64,000 bases of DNA from positions 38,450,603 to 38,514,602 of the forward strand of contig NC_135715.1 of NCBI RefSeq assembly GCF_964656455.1, read 5' to 3'. Positions 45,906 to 57,932 of the stretch are shown here, piece after piece. A program made the translations under genes and the position numbers. This DNA comes from Halichoerus grypus (Eukaryota > Chordata > Mammalia > Carnivora > Phocidae). Position 1 is the stretch's first letter; each line of letters starts with the position of its first letter. The notes beneath the pieces were generated by a model that saw only the letters and a list, made by a program, of their open reading frames with translations, made no database searches and had not been told where the DNA came from.

Positions 45906-47924
45906 TTGTTGAGAAATTAAAATATCTTCGTCTGTCTGAGTCAGCTATTTTTGGTTGATCCATTTATTACATCTTAAACTATTAATAGAGTTTAATATCC
46001 CCATCTTTACTCTTATTTTAATTCAAAAGGAAGAGAGTTCTGCTGTAGGGAAGTCAATTAAACTACTCATTACTATAAATATGATGAAGGTAGAAAATTT
46101 TATATTACCATAATCCTGTAAGGTACTTGCAGGCAGATTTAAGAGAAAGCTTAGCAGAATATTTATGGTGTGTTCAACTTCACAGGTGTAACCTGTGAGT
46201 AAATCTGTGGTTGGGTGTGTTTGATCAGTGCCCCTGCTCTGGCTGTGATGGCTCAATATACAGAAATGGGCTAATGGAACAAATTGAGGTGAGAAAAGGG
46301 TTGAATGCCGTCAAATGGCCATTTCAGCTTCTTGTTTGGGGCTCTCTAAAAGCAAAGTTATTTACTTTAACTTTCAGTTGGTGGTTTTTCTATCCAGAAA
46401 CCATTAGGTCATTTGTTTATTCAATAAATAACTACTCTAAGTGCCTACCATGTACCAATGAATATGTGAAATTAATTTATCTTATTCTTACACAAGGGCT
46501 TTTAGTGAAGAATTTACAGCGTTCAATATTGTCCTGACCTAAAAGAATAACATTGTTATCAGAAGGCAAAACTCAGGACGGACTACTTCCGTTTGAAACC
46601 TATTTCGAATTCTCTTTGCCAAGACTGTCCCCCAGGGAAGCAGGTGAGTAAGCCTGGTTCTAGAATTTTGCATTTATGAACTTCAGCCAGTTACATTTAA
46701 ATCACCCATTCATCAGCACATAGAGCCACACAGGTGATTTCATTCTAATCTACAGTGTGATTTGCTTATCAAAGGTTCCACCCCATTTTAAAGCCTAAGC
46801 ATTCTTGTAGTTCTCCACAGGTCATTTTTTAGAGGGCTCCACGAAAAACTAAGTCTCCTCAAACATGTCCATTATTATTACTTACCAAAAGAAAAAAGCA
46901 TTTCAGAACATTTTGAACTAGGAAATATTTATTTCCTCTTTATTTTTCCAAAATATGTCTGGAATTACTAAGATAAGATTTAACTTTGGCAAAAAAATAT
47001 GATAACTCAATACTAAGTAATACATTAAATAAAATTATATATGATTGGTAAGCTTATCCCACTAACACATTTGAAAAGATTTAGTGTTCTGATCTTTAAA
47101 AATTATTCATACTGGATTAAATATAAAATACATGGGCGTTTCTTTTAAAAATTCAGTGTTATGCCTCTGTCAGAAATATTTTACCATTATTTCTGTAGGA
47201 AAATCGGGTTTGATTTATATCATTTTTACTTAAACTACCTTTTATGGGTCTGTAACACACCTTATGTGTCAAGACTATTCTTGCCTCTGTTTCTCCCTCC
47301 TCCACCCCCGTAAATCAAACTCAGGTTGACATTCTTTTTTTTCCAAGGATATCAACATTATAAGAACTATATCTGTGGAAAACAAAGGAAACTTGGAAAT
47401 GACCTGAAAAGATTACAGGAGCTGTCTGAATGCAGTGAGGTGCAAGTAATAAACCTGGTGGAAGGAAATAAAACTGATGGGATATATAGATAGTAATCTG
47501 TTAATGAAAAAATAAGCTCAAGGAAGACCTAGGAGAGATAATGGAAAATAGGGTGAATAAGTCTTTCTAGACAGAAAACCATTTTGATGACAAGTTGATT
47601 CTAGTAATTAGAAATTTTGATACTGAAAAAGGCAATCAGATACCAACAAGGAAATGATGGTGGCCTAAGGGTTAGGACTTGCTTGTGGAGTAAATGCTGT
47701 GGCCCCTACCAGATCACCTTCTTGGTTATAGAATAGTCTAAATAACTACTCTATTTCAGTGAGTCTAGGATTAAAAACAGGAAAGCATTCCTGGGAAGAA
47801 TGGGAAGAATATACAAATTTTATACATAACCAAATGGGTAAGAACTGTTCTAAGAAGAGAAATTCTCCAGACCAAAAGAATAGATGATGGGAGGGTGAAG
47901 GGCATAATGAAAATACTGCGATGT

Positions 47925-48035
47925 GTGTAGCACCTTAGAAAGCTGTACATTATTCAGTCTTTCTCATTTGAGCCCCACGGTCACAAAACAGGAGAGATGA
48001 AGATAATCTCAAGCAGATGAAAAGGCTTACACTCA
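47925..48035 (-). repeat. MIR-like fragment, antisense
   Basis: TTAGAAAGCTGTACATTATTC, TTTGAGCCCCACGGTCACAA and AGGAGAGATGAAGATAATCTC resemble the reverse complement of a MIR 3' half. Confidence 0.45.
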
Positions 48036-48130
48036 GGCTTAATTTTCTAGGCTGTCTTTGTATTTTCCTCCGATATACCCATAACTTCCAGCATCTCTTG
48101 TTTCTTTCCTTTGATTTCTTCTCCTGTGCC

Positions 48131-48153
48131 TTTTTTTTTTTTTTTTTTTTTTT
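48131..48153 (+). repeat. T23 homopolymer
   Basis: Twenty-three consecutive T with no recognisable SINE or L1 body beside it. Confidence 0.85.
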
Positions 48154-48348
48154 AAGCTAGGAGTTGTAACAATAAGTATTACGATCTTATTCTCTGGGAT
48201 TCTTAATGCCTTTTTTCAGCAGAGGAGGAAAAAATGGTATTAGCAGGTCTTATGTTTTCTACTGATACATGGTGGTGCAGAGGGGCTCCTATAACAGTTA
48301 TGTGCCATATCTTTGTCTCTGAGCTGCTTGCTGTCTGTACTCCGAGAC

Positions 48349-48821
48349 TCCCTTCTAGATTTTTAAAAAAATTTTATTATTTTATTTTACTTTTTCTTCC
48401 AAGTTTTTGTTTAAATTCAAGTTAGTTAACATATAGTATAGTATTGATTTCAGGAGTAGAATTTAGCTATTCATCAGTTGCATATAACACCCAGTGCTCA
48501 TCCTAACAAGTGCCTTCCTTAATGCTCATCAGCCATTTAGCCCATCCCTCCATCCACCTCCCCTCTAGCAACCATTAGTTTGTGCTCTAGAGTTAAGAAT
48601 CTCTTATGGTTTGCCTCCCTCTCTGTTTTTATCTTTATTTTTTCTTCCCTTCCCCTATGTGCCTCTGTTTTTTTCTTAAATTCCACATATGAGTGAAATC
48701 CTATGGTATTTGTCTTTATCTGACATATTACTTAGCATAATACACTCGAGTTCCATCCACATTGTTGCAAATGGCAGGATTTCATTCTTTTTGATGGCTG
48801 AGTAATTCCCTTCTAGATTTT
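48349..48821 (-). mobile_element. 5'-truncated L1, antisense, with target-site duplication
   Basis: Insert about 48364-48806, containing the 3' UTR and the last part of ORF2 of a carnivoran L1 older than the 16-kb copy. T-rich tail, GTTAGTTAACATATAGTATA, TAACACCCAGTGCTCATCC, CCACATATGAGTGAAATCC and TGGCAGGATTTCATTCTTTT. Target-site duplication TCCCTTCTAGATTTT at 48349-48363 and 48807-48821. Confidence 0.92.
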
Positions 48822-49124
48822 GAGGTGAAGATATTTTCCCCATTTATATATCTATTGGTAGTTAAGACTATTAATAAATTACTCCCTCTCCTTTTGCTTC
48901 TATACTAATGGAGAGACCTGAAAGGGTGGTGTTCAAAATGAACCAGCTGTCATGGACAGAAGTGCTGGAGAAAGCAGTCAGGATGAACCTAAGCCACCTG
49001 ACCCACAGTCTTGACATAGTCCTCTTGATAAATGAGTTGATAGAGCAGAAATGTTAGTATAATCCACTCTCTGTCTTGGACCCTGTAGGAGAGGGAAGGA
49101 AGGCAGATCTTTCCAGTTTGGAAC
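48822..49124. other. Single-copy stretch
   Basis: Nothing recognised between two L1 3' ends. Confidence 0.45.
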
Positions 49125-49475
49125 TTCTAGAAAGCCAGACTCATAGAAACAGACCAGTATGGTGGTTATCAGGGGTAGGGGAAGGGGGACGATGTTGGGC
49201 AAAGAATACAAACTTCCCGTAGAAGATAAGTTCTGGGATTCTAATACACAGCATAGTAATTATAGTTAATACTATATTTTATATACTTGTAAGTTGCTAA
49301 AAGAAAAGAGTAGATTTTAAATGTTTTCACAAAAAAAGAAATGATAGTGAGATGATGTGGATGTTAGCTAATGCTATGGTGGCAATCAGTTTGCAATATA
49401 TAAATCAAATCAACAGGGTATGCCTTAAACTTACACCATGTTATATGTCAATTATATCTTGATAAAGCTGGGGAA
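49125..49475 (+). mobile_element. Old L1 (L1M age) 3' UTR, sense
   Basis: CTCATAGAAACAGACCAG, GGTGGTTATCAGGGG, TACAAACTTCCCGTAGAAG, TCTGGGATTCTAATACACAG, AGTTAATACTATATTTTATA and ATGTTATATGTCAATTATAT, then CTTGATAAAGCTGGGG. This is the full 3' UTR and tail layout of an older L1 family. Confidence 0.88.
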
Positions 49476-49480
49476 AAGCT

Positions 49481-49715
49481 TAGGAAACTTTTTTAAAAAT
49501 ATTTTATTTTTTTAGGGAGTATGTACATGCATGGTCGGGTGACAGAGGGTTACAGAGCAAAGAAGAGAAGAGAGAGAATCTCAAGCATATTCAATGCTGA
49601 GCACAGGGCCCAACATGAGGCTTGATCTTACCACCCTGAGACCACAGCCTGAGCTGAAATCAAGAGTCAGACACTTAACCCGACTGAGCCACCCGGGCAC
49701 CCCAAGAAACATTTT
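49481..49715 (-). mobile_element. Can-SINE, antisense, old and diverged
   Basis: Element at about 49491-49703: TTTTTTAAAAATATTTTATT, GGTTACAGAGCAAAGAAGAG, CAAGAGTCAGACACTTAACC, CGACTGAGCCACCCGGGCACC. Approximate duplication AGGAAACTTTT / AAGAAACATTTTG. Its body (ATCAAGAGTCAGACACT) belongs to the older SINE type, as does the outer element at 9.4-9.7 kb. Confidence 0.85.
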
Positions 49716-50418
49716 GCTTCTATAGAACATACTTGCAAAACTGTGGATTATTTTTATTATTATTATTATTTTTTTATATTTTGTTTTCTTATACAAGTAT
49801 TTAGCATGAACTTTTCTGAGGAGGATAGTTCTTTTATTCCTGCCAGTAAAACAAAATATCATCATGTACATCTTTAGGTCTACCACAAACATAGTAACCT
49901 CCATGAATTAGAGCAAGTAAAGACATAAAGGGGAACAGATGGGGCAGTGGGCAAGAGTGACTTGCTTGCCTATTAACCAGTAACTTTTATTGTGGTAACA
50001 GCACCTCAATTTTTCCTTCCCCTACTCTGAATTCATGGGATTTAGACTTCTGTTCCTGTCCCTTTCCCCCAGATTCCAGGAGTGGGAAGGTGATCCAGGA
50101 CTGGTCAGTTGGGAGGAGTTTCATTCCCCCTAGCTGTAGGGATGAGCATGGAGCACAAGAGAGATCAATAGAATCCATTCAGAACTATTTAGAAAGCAGT
50201 TACATGTCAGGGGCACAAAAGAATCCTGTTGGACCTACGGTCAGGACAACCTTGAGGCTGAGACTTTTTTGTTAAACAAATTACCTTTCTTCTTTTTTGA
50301 GAGAGCCAGTTTGAGTTGATTTACTAGAACTTTTTCCTTAAAATCTAGACAAGGTGGAGGTCAGACTGTTGGAATCTTATTTCTTTTACTGTAATCAAAC
50401 AAAAGCATTTGATATGAA
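49716..50418. other. Single-copy stretch with (TTA)n
   Basis: A (TTA)n microsatellite lies at about 49751-49772. No gene. Confidence 0.45.
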
Positions 50419-50669
50419 TGTGGTATGTAACCTGAGGATGGGGGTAATAATTCTGGTCTCTTAGAATTTGCAGTCTGGTATGATCCCCTCCTCTGAGTGT
50501 GGGCTGACCCAGTGACATTCTTATAATGAACAGAAGGCAAAAGTGGTGGATTAGCCCTCCCAGGATGATCTTATGAGGAGTTGTGGCTTTTGTCTTGGAT
50601 GCCCTTCCATAATCTCTATCTTGGCTCCCTTGCTCTGAGACAGACCAGCTGCAGTGTTTGAGCTGCTTT

Positions 50670-50681
50670 GGGGGGGGGGGG
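50670..50681 (+). repeat. G12 homopolymer
   Basis: Twelve consecutive G inside the LTR. Confidence 0.9.
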
Positions 50682-50909
50682 TCCAAGTGGGGGAAAAAAC
50701 TGATGCCTCCCACCAATAGCCAGCGAGGACCTAAGAGTCTAGTCGCGTGAGTGAGCTCAGAAGGGGCTCCTCCCTGAGTCCAGCCTTTAGAGGATTGTAG
50801 CCCCAGCTTGTACCTTGATCTCAGACTTAAGAGACACTGTGAGCCCAAGGACCCAGCTAAACTGCACTGAGATTTCTGAACCTGTGGAACTAACAAGGAA
50901 TTATGACAT

Positions 50910-51119
50910 AACAGACTTTTTTTAAAGCTTTTATTTATTTGTCAGAGAGCACAAGCGGGGGAGCGGCAGGCAGAGGGAGAGGGAGAAGCAGACCCCCTGC
51001 TGAGCAGGGAGCCAGACATGGGACTCCGGAATGGTCCCAGGGTCCTGGGATCGCGACCTGAGCTGAAGGCAGATGCTTAACCAAATGAGCCACCCAGACG
51101 TCCCAACGGATACTTTTTT
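50910..51119 (-). mobile_element. Can-SINE, antisense, inside MLT1 LTR
   Basis: Element at about 50923-51104: AAAGCTTTTATTTATTTGTC, AGAGAGCACAAGCGGGGGAG, CGGAATGGTCCCAGGG, CAAATGAGCCACCCAGACG. Duplication about AACAGACTTTTTT (50910-50922) and AACGGATACTTTTTT (51105-51119), imperfect. Confidence 0.88.
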
Positions 51120-51172
51120 AAAGCTCCTAAATTCCGGGATGATTTGTCATGTAGCAATAGGTAACTAATATA

Positions 51173-52425
51173 ATGGAATTAACCCCCAAATAGATTAACA
51201 AAACATCCTTTTAAAAAACTGCTTAATTGGAATGATGTGTCAATAATAATTTATTAGTGGAATTTAAATTTACATATCCTTTCTGGTATAATATAAACAC
51301 CTTGAACAGATTTTTAAAAAGAAAGGGAGACTGGATAGTGAAGACAGCCAAAAATTTCTACTCATCTCGCTTTCAACTTCTGCGCACCAACATGCTACCG
51401 GCGGGTAGAGTAACATTCACGTATTCATAGCTTTCCTGTCTCTGGCCTATAAATTTCCAACTATCTCATGAGTGTTCACCCTTAGTTTGATGAATGCTTA
51501 GTTTGATGAACACTGTTTATTCTGCCAGCTTTTGTGTGTCAGCTTTATTTGATTTATGCTATTGTGTTTACTCAGGATACTTTCTAGTCTTTGAGGCATG
51601 TGAAATCTTCTCTCACCCTGTAATTTTTAAGGAAAAGTACACGTTATAGGAAAAGTACAAATGTTTTATATATATATATATATAATATTCTAGCTGTGGT
51701 GGAACTTATTAAAGCACATATTCGGATTATTTTCTGCAGATTGTCAATTTTTAAAATTCATGTATCTTTTCTCTTACTGGATTAAAAACTTCTTGTGGGC
51801 AGAGATCATATATTGTTCTTAAGTTCAGATGTACATAGCTATATAAATATAGGGAATCAAGAATTAAAGAAAAGTAAAGAGAGCTGAGAAAGTGGGCTCA
51901 GGTGAAAAGGAAGGAGAAGGGAACATGGGTGAATAATTTATGCTAAATTTTATGAAATAGAAATATTTGGTACATAAGAACAGGCTAGACTACCACGGGA
52001 ATCAATTGAAGGGAAAAAAGGACACTCAATTTAAAGTATCCACCTACATTATATATCAATTCAACATTATTCAAATATAAAAACATGACTAAACATGTAA
52101 ATTATAGTCAAAGTAGACAGGAAAACAAATAGCACATTTTATTAACTTCCATCAGTGATGCATAAAAATAATTGAATAATTGTCCTTGTGGATAAATTTT
52201 TTTTTAAATAATTCAACTCCCATACTTTCATGGAAAGAACAAACCAAATGCTAATGAAAATATTATACCTTAATACCAAAAGCTAAACCCCTGGCCAGTG
52301 TTACTAGCTGATACACATTATTTATGATGGGTATGGTTTAATTAACTGTAAGGCTCAATGATCAGCATTGTGTGGTCTATTTTACCAAACTAAATGTACC
52401 CAAAGTAACAAACATAGATTTATCA
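51173..52425. other. AT-rich single-copy stretch
   Basis: No gene. A small tandem duplication CTTAGTTTGATGAA is at 51481-51494 and 51497-51510. A (TA)n run is at about 51668-51685. Confidence 0.5.
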
Positions 52426-52661
52426 AAATAAATATTTTATTGGGGCGCCTGGGTGGCTCAGTCGGTTAAGCGTCTGCCTTCAGCTCAGGTCATGGTCCCA
52501 GGGTCCTGGGATCAAGCCCCGCATCGGGCTCCTTGCTCCGCAGGAAGCCTGCTTCTCCCTCTCCCACTCCCCCTGCTTGTGTTCCCTCTCTCACAGTCTC
52601 TCTGTCAAATAAACAAATAAATAAAAATCTTTAAAAAAAAAAAATAAATAAATATTTTATT
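52426..52661 (+). mobile_element. Can-SINE, sense, near consensus
   Basis: Element at 52442-52645: GGGGCGCCTGGGTGGCTCAG, TCGGTTAAGCGTCTGCC, TTCTCCCTCTCCCACTCCCC, AAATAAACAAATAAATAAAA, TCTTTAAAAAAAAAAAAT. Perfect 16-bp target-site duplication AAATAAATATTTTATT at 52426-52441 and 52646-52661. Confidence 0.96.
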
Positions 52662-55600
52662 AATGTCATGACTTCTTTGGGACTGCTTTTTCTCCATAAA
52701 AATAAAGATACTAGGAAATAATAATAATAATAAAAAAAAAACGGAGGGGTGTCCTTGTCCTTTAGTGGTGGATAAGGCAGGAAAGATGTCAGGAAGTTAA
52801 AAAACTTGTCCTTGCACCTAACTGAATCATTAGTAGGGTTATAGTCAACTTTATGGCATAAGACAGAGAATGTTAAATAATAATTCCTGTGGAAGATGAT
52901 ATCAGGCAAATGAGTTTTACTCATTTCTCCATCTTCTTATTTTAACGAATGAATTTCTATTTTCTCTTCACATGAATGTAATTCTCCATCATATGTGCTA
53001 GGTACTTATATTACTAGCATATTTAAGTGCTACTTGGGAAAGGATAACTGAGATGCCATCCTTGGTCTCTAAGGTCTTTGCTACTAGAAAGGAGTAATAG
53101 TCTATAAAGCATAGTAAACTTATCACTATTAAACCTTACAAAGTTAGTATGTATGCACGTGCGTATATATACACAAATACGCTCTATACACCAAGAAGCA
53201 GGCTATATAGTGTTGCACCTTCATTTGTTTTTGATACCCCCTACAATACCTACAGTGGAGTTTCCAGAGTCCATGAGATAGTCCATGAGACCCAGTATCT
53301 GGGTCCATTTTTAATTCTACTTAGTGAAGACTAGACCTCTTTGTGCTCAAGATTAGGTGAGCTTTTTCAGAATTAAAGTGCTAGAGAAGACACAAGCAGT
53401 GTGATTGTCAGGCTAATAGAAGATACATGGTATAGTCCTTGGCATATTATTAGAAATTCAAGCTTGTGGCTCAGTTGTCTTAGTAATGTCAAAACTTTAT
53501 ATAAAATTTATCTGGTCATAAAACACTGAGAACTGGTATTTGTAAAGACTGGTTCCAGAGGTATATCAGGCCATATAATTTGGCTAGATCCATGTCATTT
53601 CAGACAATGGTAAGTAATGCTTTCTATGACAGGTAGGCAAGTTCAGTATCCACGGTTCAGACCGAGCCCCAGTGCTATAGGCTTTAGGGGTAAGAGAGAA
53701 GCTTTAACCAGGCAGCACATTTCAGGACTGATTATATCTTGAAATGAAACTAGAATTCTAGGACAAAATCCAGTTATACTTACAGAGCCACCACCACAAA
53801 AGAAGTAGAAAACTGGGAGCAAATTGATTCCCACATGTTCATCCACGGGGTTCTAATCTAGCTCTGTGGTGATCCAAGAAGACTAAAGGATCCACGAAGA
53901 ATGCTGTTGGTCAACACTGCGGAGGCAGGGCATCACTAGTCCCAGATGGGGGAGTTTCAGGAAGGCATGGCCAGAGGAAGTGAGGTTGAAAAGCTGAAAA
54001 GTGGGGGGTGACTAATACTCATCCTTTGCTTTTGCATGGACTAAGGGCAGCCAACATAAAGAGCTGAATACAAGAGGAATTGAAGTAGTTTCCAGATTTA
54101 ATACAAATGTTAAAGGAAAATATGTAGAACAACTATTTTAAGCAAATTTCAAATCAAGTCTATGAAACCTGGTATATGTTTAAACCAAGAATACATTTAA
54201 AAAGGAAGAGCCAAAAATCATGATGTATTTTGTAGTTATTACAGACTTGGAGAGAATATGCTAATAGTGACTTTGGGGCAGGAACCTGTGATGCACCAAG
54301 AGGAGATCCTGTGACCTGGCAGTGTTAGCGCATTTAGGGCTGCCTCCAACATTTAAGTTGCAGTTAGAAGAAAGATTGATGAAGATTTAATATAGGGATA
54401 CAAGACTTGTTTCTAAGCAGTAGTTGGCCTAGAACTATTAAGCAACTATAGGTTTTATTTTAATTTTCATTACAAATTAGCCATCTAAATATCTTTTTTC
54501 TACCCCAATAAGAAGGCTAATCTTCAGTATTTATCACTCACACCAGCCTTGCTCATCTTCAGCTATATTCACTTTCTTAAGGAAATCTCAGCTTTGTAGT
54601 CATTAGTGATCATTATCCTTAAATGAAAATGTACTGGAAATAACTTTTATATCATCCTTATTGGGTAATTTAAGGGAGAAAATGGGAATATTAATGTTGA
54701 AAATGTACAGTATAATAGCTAAAAAGCCTGTTGAAGAGAGTAACAAGGATTACCAGGAAAGAAGTATCGTTGTCTGATGCTTCACATAAGGTCTCTGTTA
54801 TTTCATTTCCATTACCAGAAAAAACTCCTCCTTGCCTTCCAAAGCAAAGAGAAAGAATGCAAACCAGTACAACCTAACACCAAACTGGTGCTCTTAGCTC
54901 TCCATACTTGAAATACCAGCTTTCTTTCATCGCCAGAATTATTCACTAAAACCCTAATTCATGCTTGAATTCTCCATCATAAAAGATCTGATAATATAAC
55001 TTTTAATCTGGACCAAGCATTCATAAGGATGAGGCCCTATTTCCCAGATGCTGTTAGTTATCAGCAAAAACAAAGTACCCAAAGGTACTCTCACTTTGTA
55101 GTAACTGTGAGACCTGTGCTTAGCAGCACATGGGACTCAGCAAGTCTAAGCTCAAACAGTAGTGGAAAAACACTGACCAGTCCTGAAGATAGGAAGCAGG
55201 ACAAGGCACTCGGTACTCTTTTCCACTTAGACTCAGGTTATGCAGCGCCTGTTGAGATTGTTCCACATGCAATCCAAGCTACCCCTAGATCAGCTCACCA
55301 GTACCCCCTGACGTTCCACTGAATAGTCCCTATTTGTGGGTATATTCCATCCATACCTCATAGCTGCAATTCCGGAGGCTGTTATTACCCTGCCACTTAC
55401 CCATTACTCTCATTCTCTTACTCCTATTTAGTTTTCCACTCTTCTTGCAAAATCCAACCTCATTGCACTTCAAAAGTTCTCTGTAATTATAGTCTGTCTC
55501 TAAGAACCTTACATTTATTTTCCTTCTTAAACTGAAACCTGGATTTCCAATAGACACATCTGCTTTTTCTGCAGCCTCCATGTAGGGAAATCAGTCCTTT

Positions 55601-57280
55601 TCTCTTACCTCATGTTATTGACTATGAGGCCAGGAGACAAAGTCCCCACTCTTCTAACCATGTTTTTCAAAGCTTAATCATTATTCTTTTACCCTTCTAG
55701 AGAATCCGCTCCTTCAAATTCCAACCGCCTTGCCCTCCTTTTCGTTAATCTATTTTGAAGAGTCACTTGTTCACGTCACTCAGGAGTTAAACTGAACTAA
55801 AGGCTCTTTGGTCATCACAACTCTTGACCCAAGAGTGAGAAATAAACATATAACAATTTGGATACCCATCAGACAACCAGGTCTCTTTCTTTTCTTCATG
55901 TGGTGACCTCTGTTGCCCCTCAATTTCTGCAGCTGACTCCCAAGAACACACCTTAAACTTCTAAAAACTTAGTTCTTATCCTAATTTTTCACTACAACTT
56001 TCTATTCCTTTCATAACTTCATTTCTTAAAAATACAATATATGATATATAAATCACTTAAAACATTTGATTTTGTAATGGAGGGAGATGAGAAACCTCTT
56101 AAACTTTGAGGAGGATATAAATGTCAGAGGGAATTTTTTTTAAGTTGTAGAGAACAAAAACAATTTAAAAAATTTTAAAGATTCAATAGAGAAAAAAGAA
56201 ATGTCAGAAGTTATTTGTAAAGTTGAATAAAAAGAAACACTGAGTTTAAAGAAAAACACTGAAGGCACAATTAAAAGGAGATAAAATCCCACATTAATTT
56301 TTTTTTTAAATAAAGGAGAATGTCCTAAATACCAGTAAATTAAAGTCTTAGATAAATGAGTAATTTCTTGAATAGTTTATAAAAATGGACTCAAGAAGTC
56401 AAGGAGAACTTGAAAAGCCTGTAATTATGGAAATTGAATTTATAGCTGGATTTATGTCATGCACACAAATACACTAGGCCCAGATACTTAAGGTCTCTAT
56501 TCTGTTGCTGATTTTCAAAATTTAAACAAGATTTTCTAAAATAAAATTTTAAGGCTATGTATTTCCCCCTGAATACAGTTGTCTTCTTCAATGAAAAATG
56601 TTTCTGGAAAGGTAAAATCCCGACGTTTCACAAATGAAGAAACTGAAAGCTAGGAAGGTGAGCTTTATGTGGACAAGGGGATATCATTGTCGTAAGTGTT
56701 CCAGGTACTATAGTTATAACTGTGGAGAAAAAAAAAAAAAAACTAGTCCAGAACTTAGTGACATTTTTTAAAACAACTTTTAATTTGGCACATGAATCTA
56801 CTACCTGGGGGAAATGTCAAAGAATTTGCAGATCTGTTTTAAAGACATCCCAGTAACTAAGAAGCAGTGTTTTTAAAAGATGGGAGTGGTTAGAAGTAAG
56901 ATGGACACTCAGAACTGAGACTGTCTCTGAAGAGCGTCTGAACAGAAGATTTTCACCCTCAATGAAACGGTAGTAGGAAAAACTAACCCACTAGGAGAGA
57001 GAACAGAAACATGTCTGTGTTAGCCAGGATTGTAGAGAGAGAAAGTCCCATTCCCCCACTTCAAGATTCGTAATTACTGATCCAGCCCTAACCTGTTTGG
57101 TTCCTGGTGAGCCTAAGATCATAGTGCAACATTGGCAACATGTATTGAAAAATATCTTAAATATCTTGAAAGCAAGAATTGCCCCCAAATTTTCAAGAGA
57201 ATAGTAGAAAAAAAAATATACCCACCTCATTCATGAGCTTAATATTGCAATGATAAAGCAGCCTTCTCTCCCCCTATTAT
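52662..57280. other. Long single-copy stretch
   Basis: No gene or RNA recognised. An (AAT)n then A-rich microsatellite lies at about 52716-52740. A MIR-like CACAAATGAAGAAACTGAAAG is at about 56630-56655. Open frames at 55029-55322 (97 codons) and elsewhere have no recognisable family or motif. Confidence 0.4.
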
Positions 57281-57932
57281 TGTCGAAAACCGACCTCTGC
57301 TTCCGAGCCAAAATACACAAAGACAGAGTTGGGGATAAAGAGAAACAATAGCCTTATTGCTCTGCCGGGTAGAGGAGGAGGCAGCAGGTTATGGCCTTAA
57401 AACTACTGCACGCCTGACCTGAGGATGGGGCGGGGGGGGGGTTTATAGGGAGATACGAGATCTAACTGATTCTGAGGGAATCATGTCCTGCTGCCAGCCT
57501 CCTTTGTCATGTGTTTAGGGTGGTACCAGTTTCCTGAAACAAAAGGCTAGGAAGGGAGGAGGGGAGGTTTGCAGAAGAGAGAAAAAAGTTACTTTAAAAT
57601 CCTAGCGATGGGGCGCCTGGGTGGCTCAGTCGTTCGGCGTCTGCCTTCAGCTCAGGTCATGATCCCAGGGTCCTGGGATCGAGCCCCACATTGGGCTCCC
57701 TGCGCAGCGGGAAGCCTGCTTCTCCCTCTCCCACTCCCCCTGCTTCTGTTCCCTCTCTCGCTGTGTCTCTGTCAAATAAATAAAATCTTTAAAAAAAAAA
57801 AAAAAAAAATCCTAGCGTCACGGTCGCATTGGGGCCGCCATTTTGATCTTTCTTATGCTGGCAGAAAGCCAGAAGCGATGGAGCGGTGCTGTTCCAAGGC
57901 GAAGCGATCTAGTCCCCAGCTCCTCGTTAGCA
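57281..57932 (-). mobile_element. Candidate solo LTR, antisense, carrying a SINE
   Basis: Relatively CpG-rich sequence on both sides of a young SINE. The left end TGTCGAAAACCG and a possible right end GTTAGCA (57926-57932) give a TG...CA frame of about 450 bp after the SINE is removed. On the minus strand an AATAAG signal (57352-57357 region) sits ~70 bp before the TTTTCGACA end, as in an R-U5 region. GGCCGCCATTTTGATC is of the kind seen in gammaretroviral-like LTRs. No 4-6 bp duplication was confirmed, so boundaries are uncertain. Confidence 0.45.
57596..57817 (+). mobile_element. Can-SINE, sense, near consensus
   Basis: Element at 57608-57805: ATGGGGCGCCTGGGTGGCTC, AGTCGTTCGGCGTCTGCC, TCATGATCCCAGGGTCCTGG, GCGCAGCGGGAAGCC, AAATAAATAAAATCTTT and an A-tail of ~19. 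Perfect duplication AAAATCCTAGCG at 57596-57607 and 57806-57817. The long intact A-tail and low divergence suggest a recent insertion that may vary between individuals or close relatives. Confidence 0.96.

Larger units (their letters stand above)
44075..48348. other. Mostly single-copy with weak ancient repeats
   Basis: No gene. Short L2/MIR-like blocks lie at about 44565-44640 and 46405-46465. A MER5/hAT-Charlie-like remnant is at about 45765-45905 (AGAGTTTCTGATTTGGGCC). A T23 run is at 48131-48153 and a MIR at 47925-48035. A Can-SINE is notably absent from this interval. Confidence 0.4.
50419..51172 (+). mobile_element. MLT1-type MaLR LTR, sense, split by a SINE
   Basis: TGTGGTATGTAACCTG, CTCCTCTGAGTGTGGGCTGA, CCCAGTGACATTCTTATAAT, CTATCTTGGCTCCCTTGCTC, GCCAGCGAGGACC, GTGAGTGAGCTCAGAAG, CCTTGATCTCAGACTT and the end CCGGGATGATTTGTCATGTA then GCAATAGGTAACTAATATA. 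The order is the sense MaLR layout. A G12 run (50670-50681) and a SINE (50917-51104) interrupt it. Confidence 0.75.

Noticed and set aside
50345..50896. 183-codon minus-strand open frame
   Set aside because: It is the antisense of an MLT1-type LTR and crosses a G12 homopolymer. No motif resembling a protein family.
55029..55322. 97-codon open frame as a novel gene
   Set aside because: No homology recognised, no splice context, no upstream promoter signal; within expectation for chance in 64 kb.
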